A stretch of DNA of 48,788 nt from Chryseobacterium sp. 39-10 (GTDB lineage Bacteria; Bacteroidota; Bacteroidia; Flavobacteriales; Weeksellaceae): NCBI GenBank assembly GCA_001898255.1, contig MKTK01000038.1, forward strand, positions 155,078 to 203,865, written 5' to 3'. The position numbers and the translations under genes were made by a program. Below the pieces are notes generated by a model. That model had not been told where the DNA came from. It ran no database searches and saw only the letters and a list, made by a program, of their open reading frames with translations. Positions 20,592 through 27,196 of this stretch are shown here, one piece after another (the first letter of the stretch is position 1; each line of letters opens with the position of its first letter).

Positions 20592-20625
20592 TATAACGAA
20601 CCTAAAACGTTTTTTCATATCAACG

Positions 20626-20657
20626 ATCCGTCCAGTTTTTGCTGGGCGGATTTTTTT
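20626..20657 (+). terminator. Intrinsic terminator of the groES-groEL operon
   Basis: A 10-bp stem (20626-20635 with 20642-20651, one G-U pair) is followed by a T run to 20657, 35 bases after the groEL stop. Confidence 0.88.
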
Positions 20658-20660
20658 GTA

Positions 20661-20750
20661 GCCGGGAACCTGCTTTCCGCTCCTACTCCTCGTTTTGCCG
20701 CTCCGCTTCGCTGCGCGGCGCACTGCGGGGTAACCGCTGCAATCAGGGCT
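20661..20750. repeat. GC-rich structured intergenic element, probable dispersed repeat
   Basis: Immediately after the groEL terminator is a stretch of about 90 bases that is strikingly GC-rich against AT-rich flanks. It contains several GC-rich partly self-complementary words (GCCGC...GCGGC around CGCTTCGCTGCG) and ends GGTAACCGCTGCAATCAGGG. Similar post-gene elements are, to my recollection, dispersed in many Bacteroidetes genomes. There is only one copy in this window, so repetition is not shown here. It overlaps meaningless short reading frames that I do not call as genes. Confidence 0.5.
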
Positions 20751-21036
20751 ATGGACTCAGGTTTCAAAAGAAATTGGAGGATACTAACACAACTGCCAAA
20801 AGCTTATTCAATAAAGCGAAAATGCGGTGCGCACGATCTTGCGATACAGCCGAAGATGCCCTTCAAATACTTCAATAAAATTTTTTCCGGTTTGTCGCTA
20901 CTCAAAATAAAATCCAAAATTCTAAACCCCTTTTTAGGATTCTATGAGAAATCTTTGCGATATTTGCAACGTACGTTAGATCATCATAATCAATGAATTA
21001 AAAAGAAAAAAGTCAAATTTAAAACGTAGAAACGTT
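20751..21036. other. Spacer upstream of the FMN riboswitch, no clear gene
   Basis: About 290 bases without a convincing gene. A plus-strand frame running to a stop at 20876-20878 reads like protein (ends AEDALQILQ) but has no start apart from the GC-rich element, so it may be a decayed coding remnant. A one-mismatch -7 box (GATATTTG, 20959-20966) could be the ribB promoter. Confidence 0.35.
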
Positions 21037-21156
21037 TTCTTCGGGGCGGGGTGCAATTCCCCACCGGCGGTTACAGTCCGCGACTCCTTTGCAAAAAGGA
21101 CTGATCTGGTGAAATTCCGGAACCGACAGTAAAAGTCTGGATGGGAGAAGAAAATG
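21037..21156 (+). ncRNA. FMN riboswitch (RFN element)
   Basis: The leader of ribB contains the conserved RFN core: CTTCGGGGCGGGGTGCAATT at the 5' side, CCCCACCGGCGGTTACAGTC, GACTGATCTGGTGAAATTCC, GGAACCGACAGT, AGTCTGGATGGGAGAAGAA at the 3' side. These are the order and spacing of the six-helix FMN aptamer. FMN binding should reduce expression of the downstream ribB gene. Confidence 0.95.
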
Positions 21157-21180
21157 AAGCATACATCGAGGTTCTTTTTA

Positions 21181-21221
21181 CTTCGGTGGTTTGCATTTCA
21201 TTTCCATGGACCGAAGATTTT
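21181..21221 (+). terminator. Probable expression platform (terminator hairpin) of the FMN riboswitch
   Basis: CTTCGGT (21181-21187) pairs with ACCGAAG (21210-21216), followed by ATTTTT. The intervening GCATTTCATTTCC can instead pair with the GAAAATGAAGC at the aptamer's 3' end (about 21149-21160). This gives a plausible terminator/antiterminator switch. The pairings are visible; the mechanism is inferred. Confidence 0.55.
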
Positions 21222-21244
21222 TAAAAAATTAAATTTTAAAAAAC

Positions 21245-21892
21245 ATGGAAAAATTACTTGAAAAGTTCGGAAGAACCTACAGCGAACGTGTAGAAAATGC
21301 ACTTCAAACCCTGAAACAGGGAAAAGGAATCCTGCTGGTGGATGATGAAAACCGTGAAAATGAAGGCGATATCATCTTTCCCGCTTCCACCATTACCGAT
21401 CAGGACATGGCACTCCTCATTCGCGAATGCAGCGGCATCGTTTGCCTTTGCATCTCGGAGGCCAAAAGCCAAAAACTCAAACTAAGACCAATGGTTGAAA
21501 TCAACCACTCTAAAAACCAAACTGCCTTTACGATTTCAATCGAAGCTCGTGCAGGGGTATCTTCAGGGGTATCAGCCAAAGACCGTGTCACCACGATACG
21601 CACCGCAGTTGCGCAGGATGCACAAGCTGAGCAAATTGCAAGTCCCGGACACGTATTCCCTCTCATTGCCAAAGAAAACGGCGTCTTCGAAAGACGCGGA
21701 CATACCGAAGGCAGCGTGGATCTCATAAAACTTGCCAATTTAGGCGAAGATGCCGTTTTATGTGAACTTACCAACGAAGACGGAACCATGGCACGCCTGC
21801 CGGAAATTGTAAGCTTTGCCTTAAAAAAAGGGATGAGCGTCGTAACGATCGACGATATTTACCATTATCGAAAAATGGTTGCACAAAACTAA
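21245..21892 (+). CDS. ribB: 3,4-dihydroxy-2-butanone-4-phosphate synthase
   Basis: Converts ribulose 5-phosphate to 3,4-dihydroxy-2-butanone 4-phosphate plus formate, the carbohydrate branch of riboflavin synthesis. It has 215 residues, the stand-alone RibB length without a GTP cyclohydrolase II domain. I see the acidic loop [10 protein letters not shown] that binds Mg2+, then [11 protein letters not shown], the [18 protein letters not shown] segment, SPGHVFPL and [11 protein letters not shown] with the catalytic His/Glu. It is monocistronic, preceded by an FMN riboswitch and followed by a terminator. Confidence 0.97.
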   Translation: MEKLLEKFGRTYSERVENALQTLKQGKGILLVDDENRENEGDIIFPASTITDQDMALLIRECSGIVCLCISEAKSQKLKLRPMVEINHSKNQTAFTISIEARAGVSSGVSAKDRVTTIRTAVAQDAQAEQIASPGHVFPLIAKENGVFERRGHTEGSVDLIKLANLGEDAVLCELTNEDGTMARLPEIVSFALKKGMSVVTIDDIYHYRKMVAQN

Positions 21893-21917
21893 CCACCTTT
21901 TTCTAACGTACAACCCG

Positions 21918-21948
21918 ATCCGCATTAACATTTGATGCGGATTTTTTT
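21918..21948 (+). terminator. Intrinsic terminator after ribB
   Basis: An 8-bp stem ATCCGCAT/ATGCGGAT (21918-21925 with 21935-21942) is followed by T up to 21948. Confidence 0.88.
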
Positions 21949-21998
21949 GGCAATAACATTGGTTTGTAGTATTTTATATGAATCCTGAACAAAATTAC

Positions 21999-22226
21999 CT
22001 ACATAAGCGGCCCTAAAATAACTCCTAATTTATTCAACTCCTTCTTAGTCATGATATTCTAAGAAAAATCTATGCTATCTAAATGTAAAGGCGGATCCTT
22101 ATGACCGCTATTTACCGCATTTTCCAAAATACCCGATTTTTTCCCTTTTCAAATAGACAAATTCTCCTGGATTTTATCGGTCAGCGGTTTTTTATTTACA
22201 CAGAAAAAAAATGGATGTACAGAATT
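21999..22226 (-). pseudogene. Decayed coding remnant, unrecognised
   Basis: Between ribB and ferritin the minus strand has one reading frame whose translation looks like real protein but is cut by nonsense codons. It reads NKKPLTDKIQENLSI, a TGA, KGKKSGILENAV and NSGHKDPPLHLDSIDFS, a TAG, then NIMTKKELNKLGVILGPLM and a TAG. The frame stays constant over about 76 codons, as expected of a recently inactivated gene or the tail of a lost one. I do not recognise the family. An overlapping 75-codon plus-strand frame (22101-22328) is judged a shadow. Confidence 0.35.
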
Positions 22227-22228
22227 CT

Positions 22229-22256
22229 AAAAAACGAAAATCACTTCGGCGTTTTT
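22229..22256. terminator. Weak terminator-like hairpin upstream of ferritin
   Basis: A run of A plus CG (22229-22236) can pair with CGTTTTT (22250-22256) in either direction; few G-C pairs. It borders the decayed remnant. Confidence 0.3.
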
Positions 22257-22288
22257 GGCATCGATGAACCCATTTCAAACCCGGGCAA

Positions 22289-22320
22289 TTTGGGTATGGC
22301 ATTTATATTTATTATTTTTG
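22289..22320 (+). promoter_or_regulatory. Putative ferritin promoter
   Basis: TTTG (22289-22292), a 20-base spacer and TATTTTTG (22313-22320, exact TAnnTTTG) form the best full promoter in the window. The predicted leader to ATG 22340 is about 12-15 bases, which rules against the TTG start at 22331. Confidence 0.65.
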
Positions 22321-22339
22321 ATGATTAAAATTGTCAACA

Positions 22340-22849
22340 ATGATTAGCGAAAAAATAACAAAATTAATCAATGAACAGATTGTTCATGAGCAATATGCAG
22401 CACAGTATTACCTCTGCATGTCGGCCTGGTTTTACCGGGAAAATCTAGAAGGAATTGCCAACTACTTCCGTGTACAAAGTAAAGAAGAGCTTTTACATGC
22501 CGATAAAATGTTTGATTACCTCAATAATGTAGGAGCTGATATTGAGATTGGTGCCATCGACAAACCGGAACAGCAGTTTAAAAATGCTACCGATATTTTC
22601 GAGAAGGCATTAGCCCACGAAAAGAAAGTGACGCAACTTATTTTTAACATCATGAAGAATGCCAATGAAGAGGGGGATTTTGCTACATCTTCTTTCCTGC
22701 AATGGTTTGTGAACGAGCAGGTGGAAGAAGAAGCGAGCGCGTCACAATTGGTGTCGAAGATCAAAATGGTGTGCGACAATCCTTCTGCTTTATATTTATT
22801 TGATCAAGAACTTTCTCAACGCGTTTTTTCGCCGAAAACAGAATTTTAG
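22340..22849 (+). CDS. ftnA: Ferritin (non-haem, bacterial)
   Basis: Iron-storage protein that oxidises Fe2+ and stores ferric mineral in a 24-subunit shell. It has 169 residues in four-helix form: ITKLINEQIVHEQYAAQYYLCMSAWF, with the A-helix Glu; KEELLHADKMFDYLN, with the ferroxidase Glu and His; IFEKALAHEKKVT; and FLQWFVNEQVEEEASA, with the Gln/Glu of the third iron site. Start ATG 22340 is chosen from the promoter position. It is monocistronic and a hairpin follows. No Fur-like operator is evident to me. Confidence 0.95.
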   Translation: MISEKITKLINEQIVHEQYAAQYYLCMSAWFYRENLEGIANYFRVQSKEELLHADKMFDYLNNVGADIEIGAIDKPEQQFKNATDIFEKALAHEKKVTQLIFNIMKNANEEGDFATSSFLQWFVNEQVEEEASASQLVSKIKMVCDNPSALYLFDQELSQRVFSPKTEF

Positions 22850-22897
22850 CGTAGCGTTAAAAACACAGTTTTTGCAAACGTGGAATACACCCCAAAA

Positions 22898-22924
22898 AAT
22901 CCGTTCAGTTGTGCTGAGCGGATT
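22898..22924 (+). terminator. Probable terminator after ferritin
   Basis: An 11-bp stem (22898-22908 with 22914-22924, one G-U pair) has a short U tract (TTTCTCTT) after it. The stem is strong, the tail weak. Confidence 0.7.
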
Positions 22925-23152
22925 TCTCTTATATGAAAGGCGGTGTAAGCAGATAATTGTGGGAAAGTAAAAAAGAAATGCTTATTTAAAATGTAATTAC
23001 AGATTCACCAATCGTATTCCAAAAAAGTGGCTTGATGAAGTTGTCGAAAAAAATTCTATTTTTAAATCGTGAAACAAAACCTAAATAGTAAGCAAAAAAG
23101 AGTCAATCTATTTTAGGACATGCCAAAATGGGGAATAGAAAAACTAAACACT

Positions 23153-23926
23153 ATGGAAACTGAATCAAAATTTTTTCTTACCGCACAAAAATTTTGGAAA
23201 ACAGTTGTTGATAAAGAAACAACTGTTGAAAAAGAAAAACTTCTTCAACAAATAGAAGTTTACAAACGTTTGCTTAATATTTTTCATGCGGGAGACTACT
23301 ATTTTTATGTATTCAATATGCATGATACTCAATTTGATATCATGAGCAATTCTGTAGAAAATGTTTTGGGATATAACTCCAATGAGCTTACTACTGAACT
23401 ATTTATGGATATTATTCACCCTGATGATAAGCCATATTTTTTAAATTTTGAATATAAAATTGTCGAATTTTTTAAAGAGCTTCCATTTGAGAAAGTTCAG
23501 TTCTATAAGGTGCAGTATGATCTTAGATTGAGAAAGAAAGATGGAAATTATGCTCGTATTTTGCACCAATCCATCCAAATTGATTATGATGAAAAAAATT
23601 ATTACAGAACATTATCTTTAGACACAAACATTACTCATATAAAACAGGATGGAATACCATGTTTTTCTTTAATTGGGCTTGATAGCGAGCCATCTTATTA
23701 CAATATTCAAGACAAAATTTTTACTAAATCTTTTGATTTATTCACAAAAAGGGAACGGGAAGTTTTGAAAGGTATAGTGTCCGGAAAGACCAGCCAACAA
23801 ATCTCTTGTGAACTTTTCATTAGTCTCTTCACTGTACATGCACACAGAAGAAACATAATGGAGAAGGCAAAAGTAAAAACACCTACAGAATTAGTTCAAA
23901 AATCATTAACAGAAGGTTGGGTATAA
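23153..23926 (+). CDS. PAS-domain LuxR-family transcriptional regulator
   Basis: A 257-residue putative DNA-binding regulator. After an N-terminal helix (about 1-45) comes a PAS_3-like sensor fold with GDYYFYVFNMHDTQFDIMSN, VENVLGYNSNEL and the FMDIIHPDD motif, then DLRLRKKDGNYARILHQS. The C-terminal LuxR/GerE helix-turn-helix begins FTKREREVLKGIVSGKTSQQ and ends NIMEKAKVKTPTELVQ. No receiver or kinase partner lies nearby, so the PAS domain probably senses a small ligand or partner directly. ATG 23153 is preferred over ATG 23120. Codon use is more AT-rich than in the neighbouring core genes. It precedes an orphan lipoprotein gene that may be its target. Confidence 0.87.
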   Translation: METESKFFLTAQKFWKTVVDKETTVEKEKLLQQIEVYKRLLNIFHAGDYYFYVFNMHDTQFDIMSNSVENVLGYNSNELTTELFMDIIHPDDKPYFLNFEYKIVEFFKELPFEKVQFYKVQYDLRLRKKDGNYARILHQSIQIDYDEKNYYRTLSLDTNITHIKQDGIPCFSLIGLDSEPSYYNIQDKIFTKSFDLFTKREREVLKGIVSGKTSQQISCELFISLFTVHAHRRNIMEKAKVKTPTELVQKSLTEGWV

Positions 23927-23975
23927 AACTTAAAAATAGTTATTTCTATCTATTTTTCTGAATTTTGAAATGGAA

Positions 23976-23983
23976 TAGCTTTG
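23976..23983 (+). promoter_or_regulatory. Putative promoter of the orphan lipoprotein gene, -7 box
   Basis: TAGCTTTG exactly matches TAnnTTTG, 81 bases before ATG 24065, giving an untranslated leader of about 75 bases. Confidence 0.4.
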
Positions 23984-24064
23984 TGTTGTCATCCTCCCCA
24001 ATATTAAAACTATAATTTATGATGTGAAATTGACAAAAAAATTAATTCTAAAAACAAAAAAACC

Positions 24065-24715
24065 ATGAAAACTTTAACATTAAATGTATGTCGGATTATA
24101 ATGCTAACTTTTATCCTCTACTCTTGCGCCAGAAACAGTGATACAGATAGTGAGTCTGTTGCAATAGACAATAACGAATACTACGTGGACAGCTCTGGCA
24201 AGTACTTAATAGAACTTGGTGACGATGGATACAACATTTATATGGACGGAAAACCATATGAAAACGCAAACTTAACCAACAAAGGACCGCAAACCTCCAC
24301 GATTGGAAAACAATACCAATACAATTACGGGGGCATCTGTATCATGCCGCCACAATGGCCAAGAGGCCAAAATAATCCAAAACTGTCAAACCTTCCTGTA
24401 AAACAGACCGGAAAAAAAGTCATTACCAGCAACTTTGCTACCGTGGGTGGTGGCTACCGTGTAACACCGAAACCTTCATTTTTAGGAGGCAGTAAATATT
24501 CGTGTTATGAATGCCTTGTAAATTCAATCAATAGAAATGATTTCTTTGTTGGTGTTTGTAATGGCTCCGTATTTATATCTGGTGCTTTAGCAAGCGATCC
24601 TCAATTTGAAAACATTAAAAACATGCTTTCGGGAATTAAATTCACCCCAGATGAATCAGACCAATTTGCTCAAACACTAAATTCTACTGGCGTTTACAAT
24701 TGTACAAAGCGTTGA
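24065..24715 (+). CDS. Hypothetical lipoprotein, unrecognised
   Basis: A 216-residue exported protein of no family I recognise. The N-terminus (MKTLTLNVCRIIMLTFILYSC) is a lipoprotein signal with the probable acylated Cys at 21. The mature part begins acidic (DTDSESVAIDNNEYYV), then is rich in Gly, Tyr, Asn and Pro (YNYGGICIMPPQWPRG). It contains a CYEC pair and two more Cys near the C-terminus (VGVCNG, VYNCTKR), so disulfides or metal binding are possible. The gene follows the PAS-LuxR regulator on the same strand after 138 bases with its own -7 box. Its AT-rich composition suggests an accessory gene. Confidence 0.7.
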   Translation: MKTLTLNVCRIIMLTFILYSCARNSDTDSESVAIDNNEYYVDSSGKYLIELGDDGYNIYMDGKPYENANLTNKGPQTSTIGKQYQYNYGGICIMPPQWPRGQNNPKLSNLPVKQTGKKVITSNFATVGGGYRVTPKPSFLGGSKYSCYECLVNSINRNDFFVGVCNGSVFISGALASDPQFENIKNMLSGIKFTPDESDQFAQTLNSTGVYNCTKR

Positions 24716-24743
24716 AATTCTGACTTTCACCTATTGTCGAATC

Positions 24744-24871
24744 CTATCTGACAAAAAATTTCCACGGCTCGGCACCATGCTTAAAGACCTTCTCAATAAG
24801 TGAGTACTGATAACCATCCCCGTTGTGAACAATGTAAAAATTGAAACACAAAAAAACACCAGCCACTTCAT
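24744..24871 (-). pseudogene. Possible frameshifted small exported protein downstream of the CotH gene
   Basis: From ATG 24869-24871 the minus strand encodes a signal-peptide-like start MKWLVFFCVSIFTLFTTG, then soon turns unconvincing (stop at 24731). A -1/+2 shift near the GGGG of ACGGGGATGG gives NGDGYQYSLIEKVFKHG then AEPWKFFVR and a stop at 24744-24746, which looks like genuine protein. This suggests a broken small gene about 33 bases downstream of the CotH stop, on the same strand. I do not recognise it. The 24716-24904 stretch otherwise holds only the inverted repeat listed next. Confidence 0.35.
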
Positions 24872-24877
24872 ATCATG

Positions 24878-24913
24878 CCGAAGTAAAGGATATTTATACT
24901 CCCATTACTTCGG
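24878..24913 (-). repeat. Inverted repeat spanning the CotH gene stop codon
   Basis: CCGAAGTAA (24878-24886) and TTACTTCGG (24905-24913) are perfect 9-bp arms around an 18-base loop; the right arm includes the CotH stop codon. No U tract follows, so it is not a standard terminator. Confidence 0.5.
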
Positions 24914-26347
24914 TACTGAAGCTGCTTTTACCACAAAAAAATTATTGCTTGTTCCACTCATCAGTTTATAATCTGGCTTATTGCCCCAACTTGCAGGTGC
25001 GTCATAAATCGACATGTCTTCACCGGTATCATTGGTAACGTAAGCCGAAATCTTGCTTTGCCAAGCCGAAATACGCTGCTGGCTATAATTAACGTAAAAC
25101 AGATCATACTTTTTGTCTGCCAAATCTTTCAGATAATTAATGTATTTCTGCTTATATTCAACGATGGATAGGACCTTTGCTACCAACGGCTTTGCCTCAT
25201 TGTCGCCCCAGTTTAAAGGATTCTGCGTGCCACTGTCTGTCATCAGATAAGAGGTTCCCAGGATATTATCATAATCGTAAGGAATAAAATAAAATTTACC
25301 TGCGCCATCAAAGTAAAAGTAGTAATTGCTCTTGTTATTCCAATAATCATCCCACATGCCCACCATTACGTTTACGGCGTATGTCTTCAGGAAAAGATCC
25401 ACATCCATTTTGCTGTCAATATAATTCTTCAGTTCCAGCCCTTGCTTATTATTAACATTGTTGATAAAATCTGCGAGCTGTGTTTTGGCATTCTCAAGGT
25501 TTGATTTTTTAGATTTATAATCATAAACCGGCGTGTAGTTGCTGGTTAAAGTAATTTTCTCAATGCCCATATTGTCTTTGGACGGGTCTTTCAAATCTGC
25601 ACCATAATTGGCTTTCCAGAGATTTCCCTGTGTGGAGAAAAAAGATTTGCGGTTGTTAAGATAAGTATCGTCCACAGGTTCAATCAATTGATAAACACCG
25701 AAATAAGCGGGTTTTGCATCACCTTCGATTTTAATGGAGAGCCGACAATAACTGCTTTGAGCCGCCGTCCATACCCCAAAGCGTTCAAACAAATCATAGG
25801 CATACACTTCTCTGGCATACACCGGATCGTCTTTAAACCATTTCAGAATCAGTTTTTCAGCACTATGAAAAAGCTGTTCTTTTGAGTACTTCTTAAAATT
25901 AAGCGTAAAACTTGCATGATGCCAATCAGGATTTGCGGTATTATGGAGCTGCCCTGTAATTCCTTCGGGCCTTCTTCGGCTTGTGTTACCGCGTAACCGC
26001 AAACCAATATCATTCAGGGTTTCAGGGTTTCCATCCTTCACGAAATTAAAATTACCTTTTACATATTCCTCATTTTTAGGATTTTGATCATAGTAGCTCA
26101 GCAATTTATTCCATTCTGCAGCAGTAATATTGAGGGTAATGGAAGGAACAGCATCCACGTCGTAAACATACTTTTGACCATCCGTCAGTTGGTAAGGTGT
26201 TCCATAAGGTTGCTGCACCGACGGAGAAGGCGCAACCGGTGTTTCGTTACCTGTGGCAGCAATATCGTTTCGACAAGAAACAGTAGATACCATGAGGAGT
26301 GCCGCCGCAAAGGGAGCGATGAAGATTTTGCACATTTTCAAATTCAT
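24905..26347 (-). CDS. CotH-kinase-family lipoprotein
   Basis: A 480-residue exported protein of the CotH kinase family, whose spore-coat founder phosphorylates serine in coat proteins. The lipoprotein signal ends LMVSTVSC (Cys 25). The domain shows family features: ITLNITAAEWNKLL, IGLRLRGNTSRRRPEG, SFTLNFKKYSKEQLFHSAEKLILKW, a YAYDLFERFGVWTA stretch, YFGVYQLIEPVDD, and the metal-binding FYFIPYDYDNILG near residue 355. In Bacteroidetes these proteins have no proven substrate. No polyphosphate-polymerase or DUF4956 partner is visible. Downstream on the same strand lies a probable broken small ORF. Confidence 0.9.
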   Translation of the reverse strand: MNLKMCKIFIAPFAAALLMVSTVSCRNDIAATGNETPVAPSPSVQQPYGTPYQLTDGQKYVYDVDAVPSITLNITAAEWNKLLSYYDQNPKNEEYVKGNFNFVKDGNPETLNDIGLRLRGNTSRRRPEGITGQLHNTANPDWHHASFTLNFKKYSKEQLFHSAEKLILKWFKDDPVYAREVYAYDLFERFGVWTAAQSSYCRLSIKIEGDAKPAYFGVYQLIEPVDDTYLNNRKSFFSTQGNLWKANYGADLKDPSKDNMGIEKITLTSNYTPVYDYKSKKSNLENAKTQLADFINNVNNKQGLELKNYIDSKMDVDLFLKTYAVNVMVGMWDDYWNNKSNYYFYFDGAGKFYFIPYDYDNILGTSYLMTDSGTQNPLNWGDNEAKPLVAKVLSIVEYKQKYINYLKDLADKKYDLFYVNYSQQRISAWQSKISAYVTNDTGEDMSIYDAPASWGNKPDYKLMSGTSNNFFVVKAASVPK

Positions 26348-26505
26348 TTATTTTGATAGGGAGATGCAATGTACAACTTTTTAACACTTGCCTTACTGAT
26401 GACAAATATCAGTTTTAATCATTGCTCACCGCACGTCATTCCACTGGGAACCCTACCTATTTTAGCATTGTTCGCAGAATTCTACCATAATCCACAATAA
26501 GGTGC

Positions 26506-26513
26506 TATTTTTG
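26506..26513 (+). promoter_or_regulatory. Putative DUF2062 gene promoter, -7 box
   Basis: TATTTTTG exactly matches TAnnTTTG and overlaps the start of the longest frame (GTG 26502), which moves the likely start downstream. Confidence 0.5.
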
Positions 26514-26537
26514 CAGTATCGCACTAAAATTGCTTCT

Positions 26538-27032
26538 TTGAGAAAATTTATTCAGAATACAATTCAAAGCCAGAAAGTCTTTTATCGGTACTTCCGCCGC
26601 AAAGGGCTACGCCGGTTCTTTAAAGAAAACGTTCTGGAAAGCGAAGGAAGCAACGAAACCAAAGCAAAATCGATTGCATTAGGCATCTTCATCGGTCTTT
26701 CTCCGTTTTGGGGATTTCACTCATTTCTTGCCATTTCGCTGGCGATTTACTTTAAACTCAATAAAGTGCTTACTTTCATGTCGTCGCAGCTTACTTTTCC
26801 GCCACTCATCCCTTTTGTTATTTTTTTGTCGATGATGGTGGGCGCACCTTTTATGAAGTCGCCTGTAAGTTTTGACAATGCCGTATTCAATTTCGATTTC
26901 ATTAAGGCCAATCTTTTACAATACATTATTGGCAGCGCAATTCTATCGGTTGGTTGTTCTGTGGTGTTAGGTTTTGCTTCCTACTTTATTTTAAACTTCT
27001 TTAGTGCTAAGCGGAGATCTTCCCGCCAATGA
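26538..27032 (+). CDS. DUF2062 family membrane protein
   Basis: A 164-residue protein from TTG 26538 (MRKFIQNTIQSQ). The basic N-terminal part (FYRYFRRKGLRRFFKEN) precedes the DUF2062 core: AKSIALGIFIGLSPFWGFHSFLA, an amphipathic KLNKVLTFMSSQ, then FPPLIPFVIFLSMMVGAPF and a final membrane segment. Three to four membrane segments. The family's function is unknown, though it is sometimes fused or adjacent to GT2 enzymes. The GTG at 26502 would place translation upstream of the -7 box, so the later start is chosen, with moderate certainty. Confidence 0.85.
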   Translation: MRKFIQNTIQSQKVFYRYFRRKGLRRFFKENVLESEGSNETKAKSIALGIFIGLSPFWGFHSFLAISLAIYFKLNKVLTFMSSQLTFPPLIPFVIFLSMMVGAPFMKSPVSFDNAVFNFDFIKANLLQYIIGSAILSVGCSVVLGFASYFILNFFSAKRRSSRQ

Positions 27033-27196
27033 CGATTTCAAAATAGCAAAATCAAAATTAATTGCAATAGGCAGCCGCACCTGAACTAGAGCAAAACCCT
27101 CCGCCAAACCACCAAAAGAATCAAAAAAACCCATCTATATTTTCACCAAAATTCCGTATATTCGCACTCTTAAAAACCTAAGAGAACAAGCTGAAA

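Noticed and set aside
20639-20878. 79-codon plus-strand frame across the GC-rich element
   Set aside because: Begins in the groEL terminator and runs through a structured element. Only the last third looks protein-like, so noted as a possible remnant rather than a gene.
22101-22328. 75-codon plus-strand frame before ferritin
   Set aside because: Aromatic-rich shadow; the opposite frame reads more like protein, and its end overlaps the ferritin promoter.
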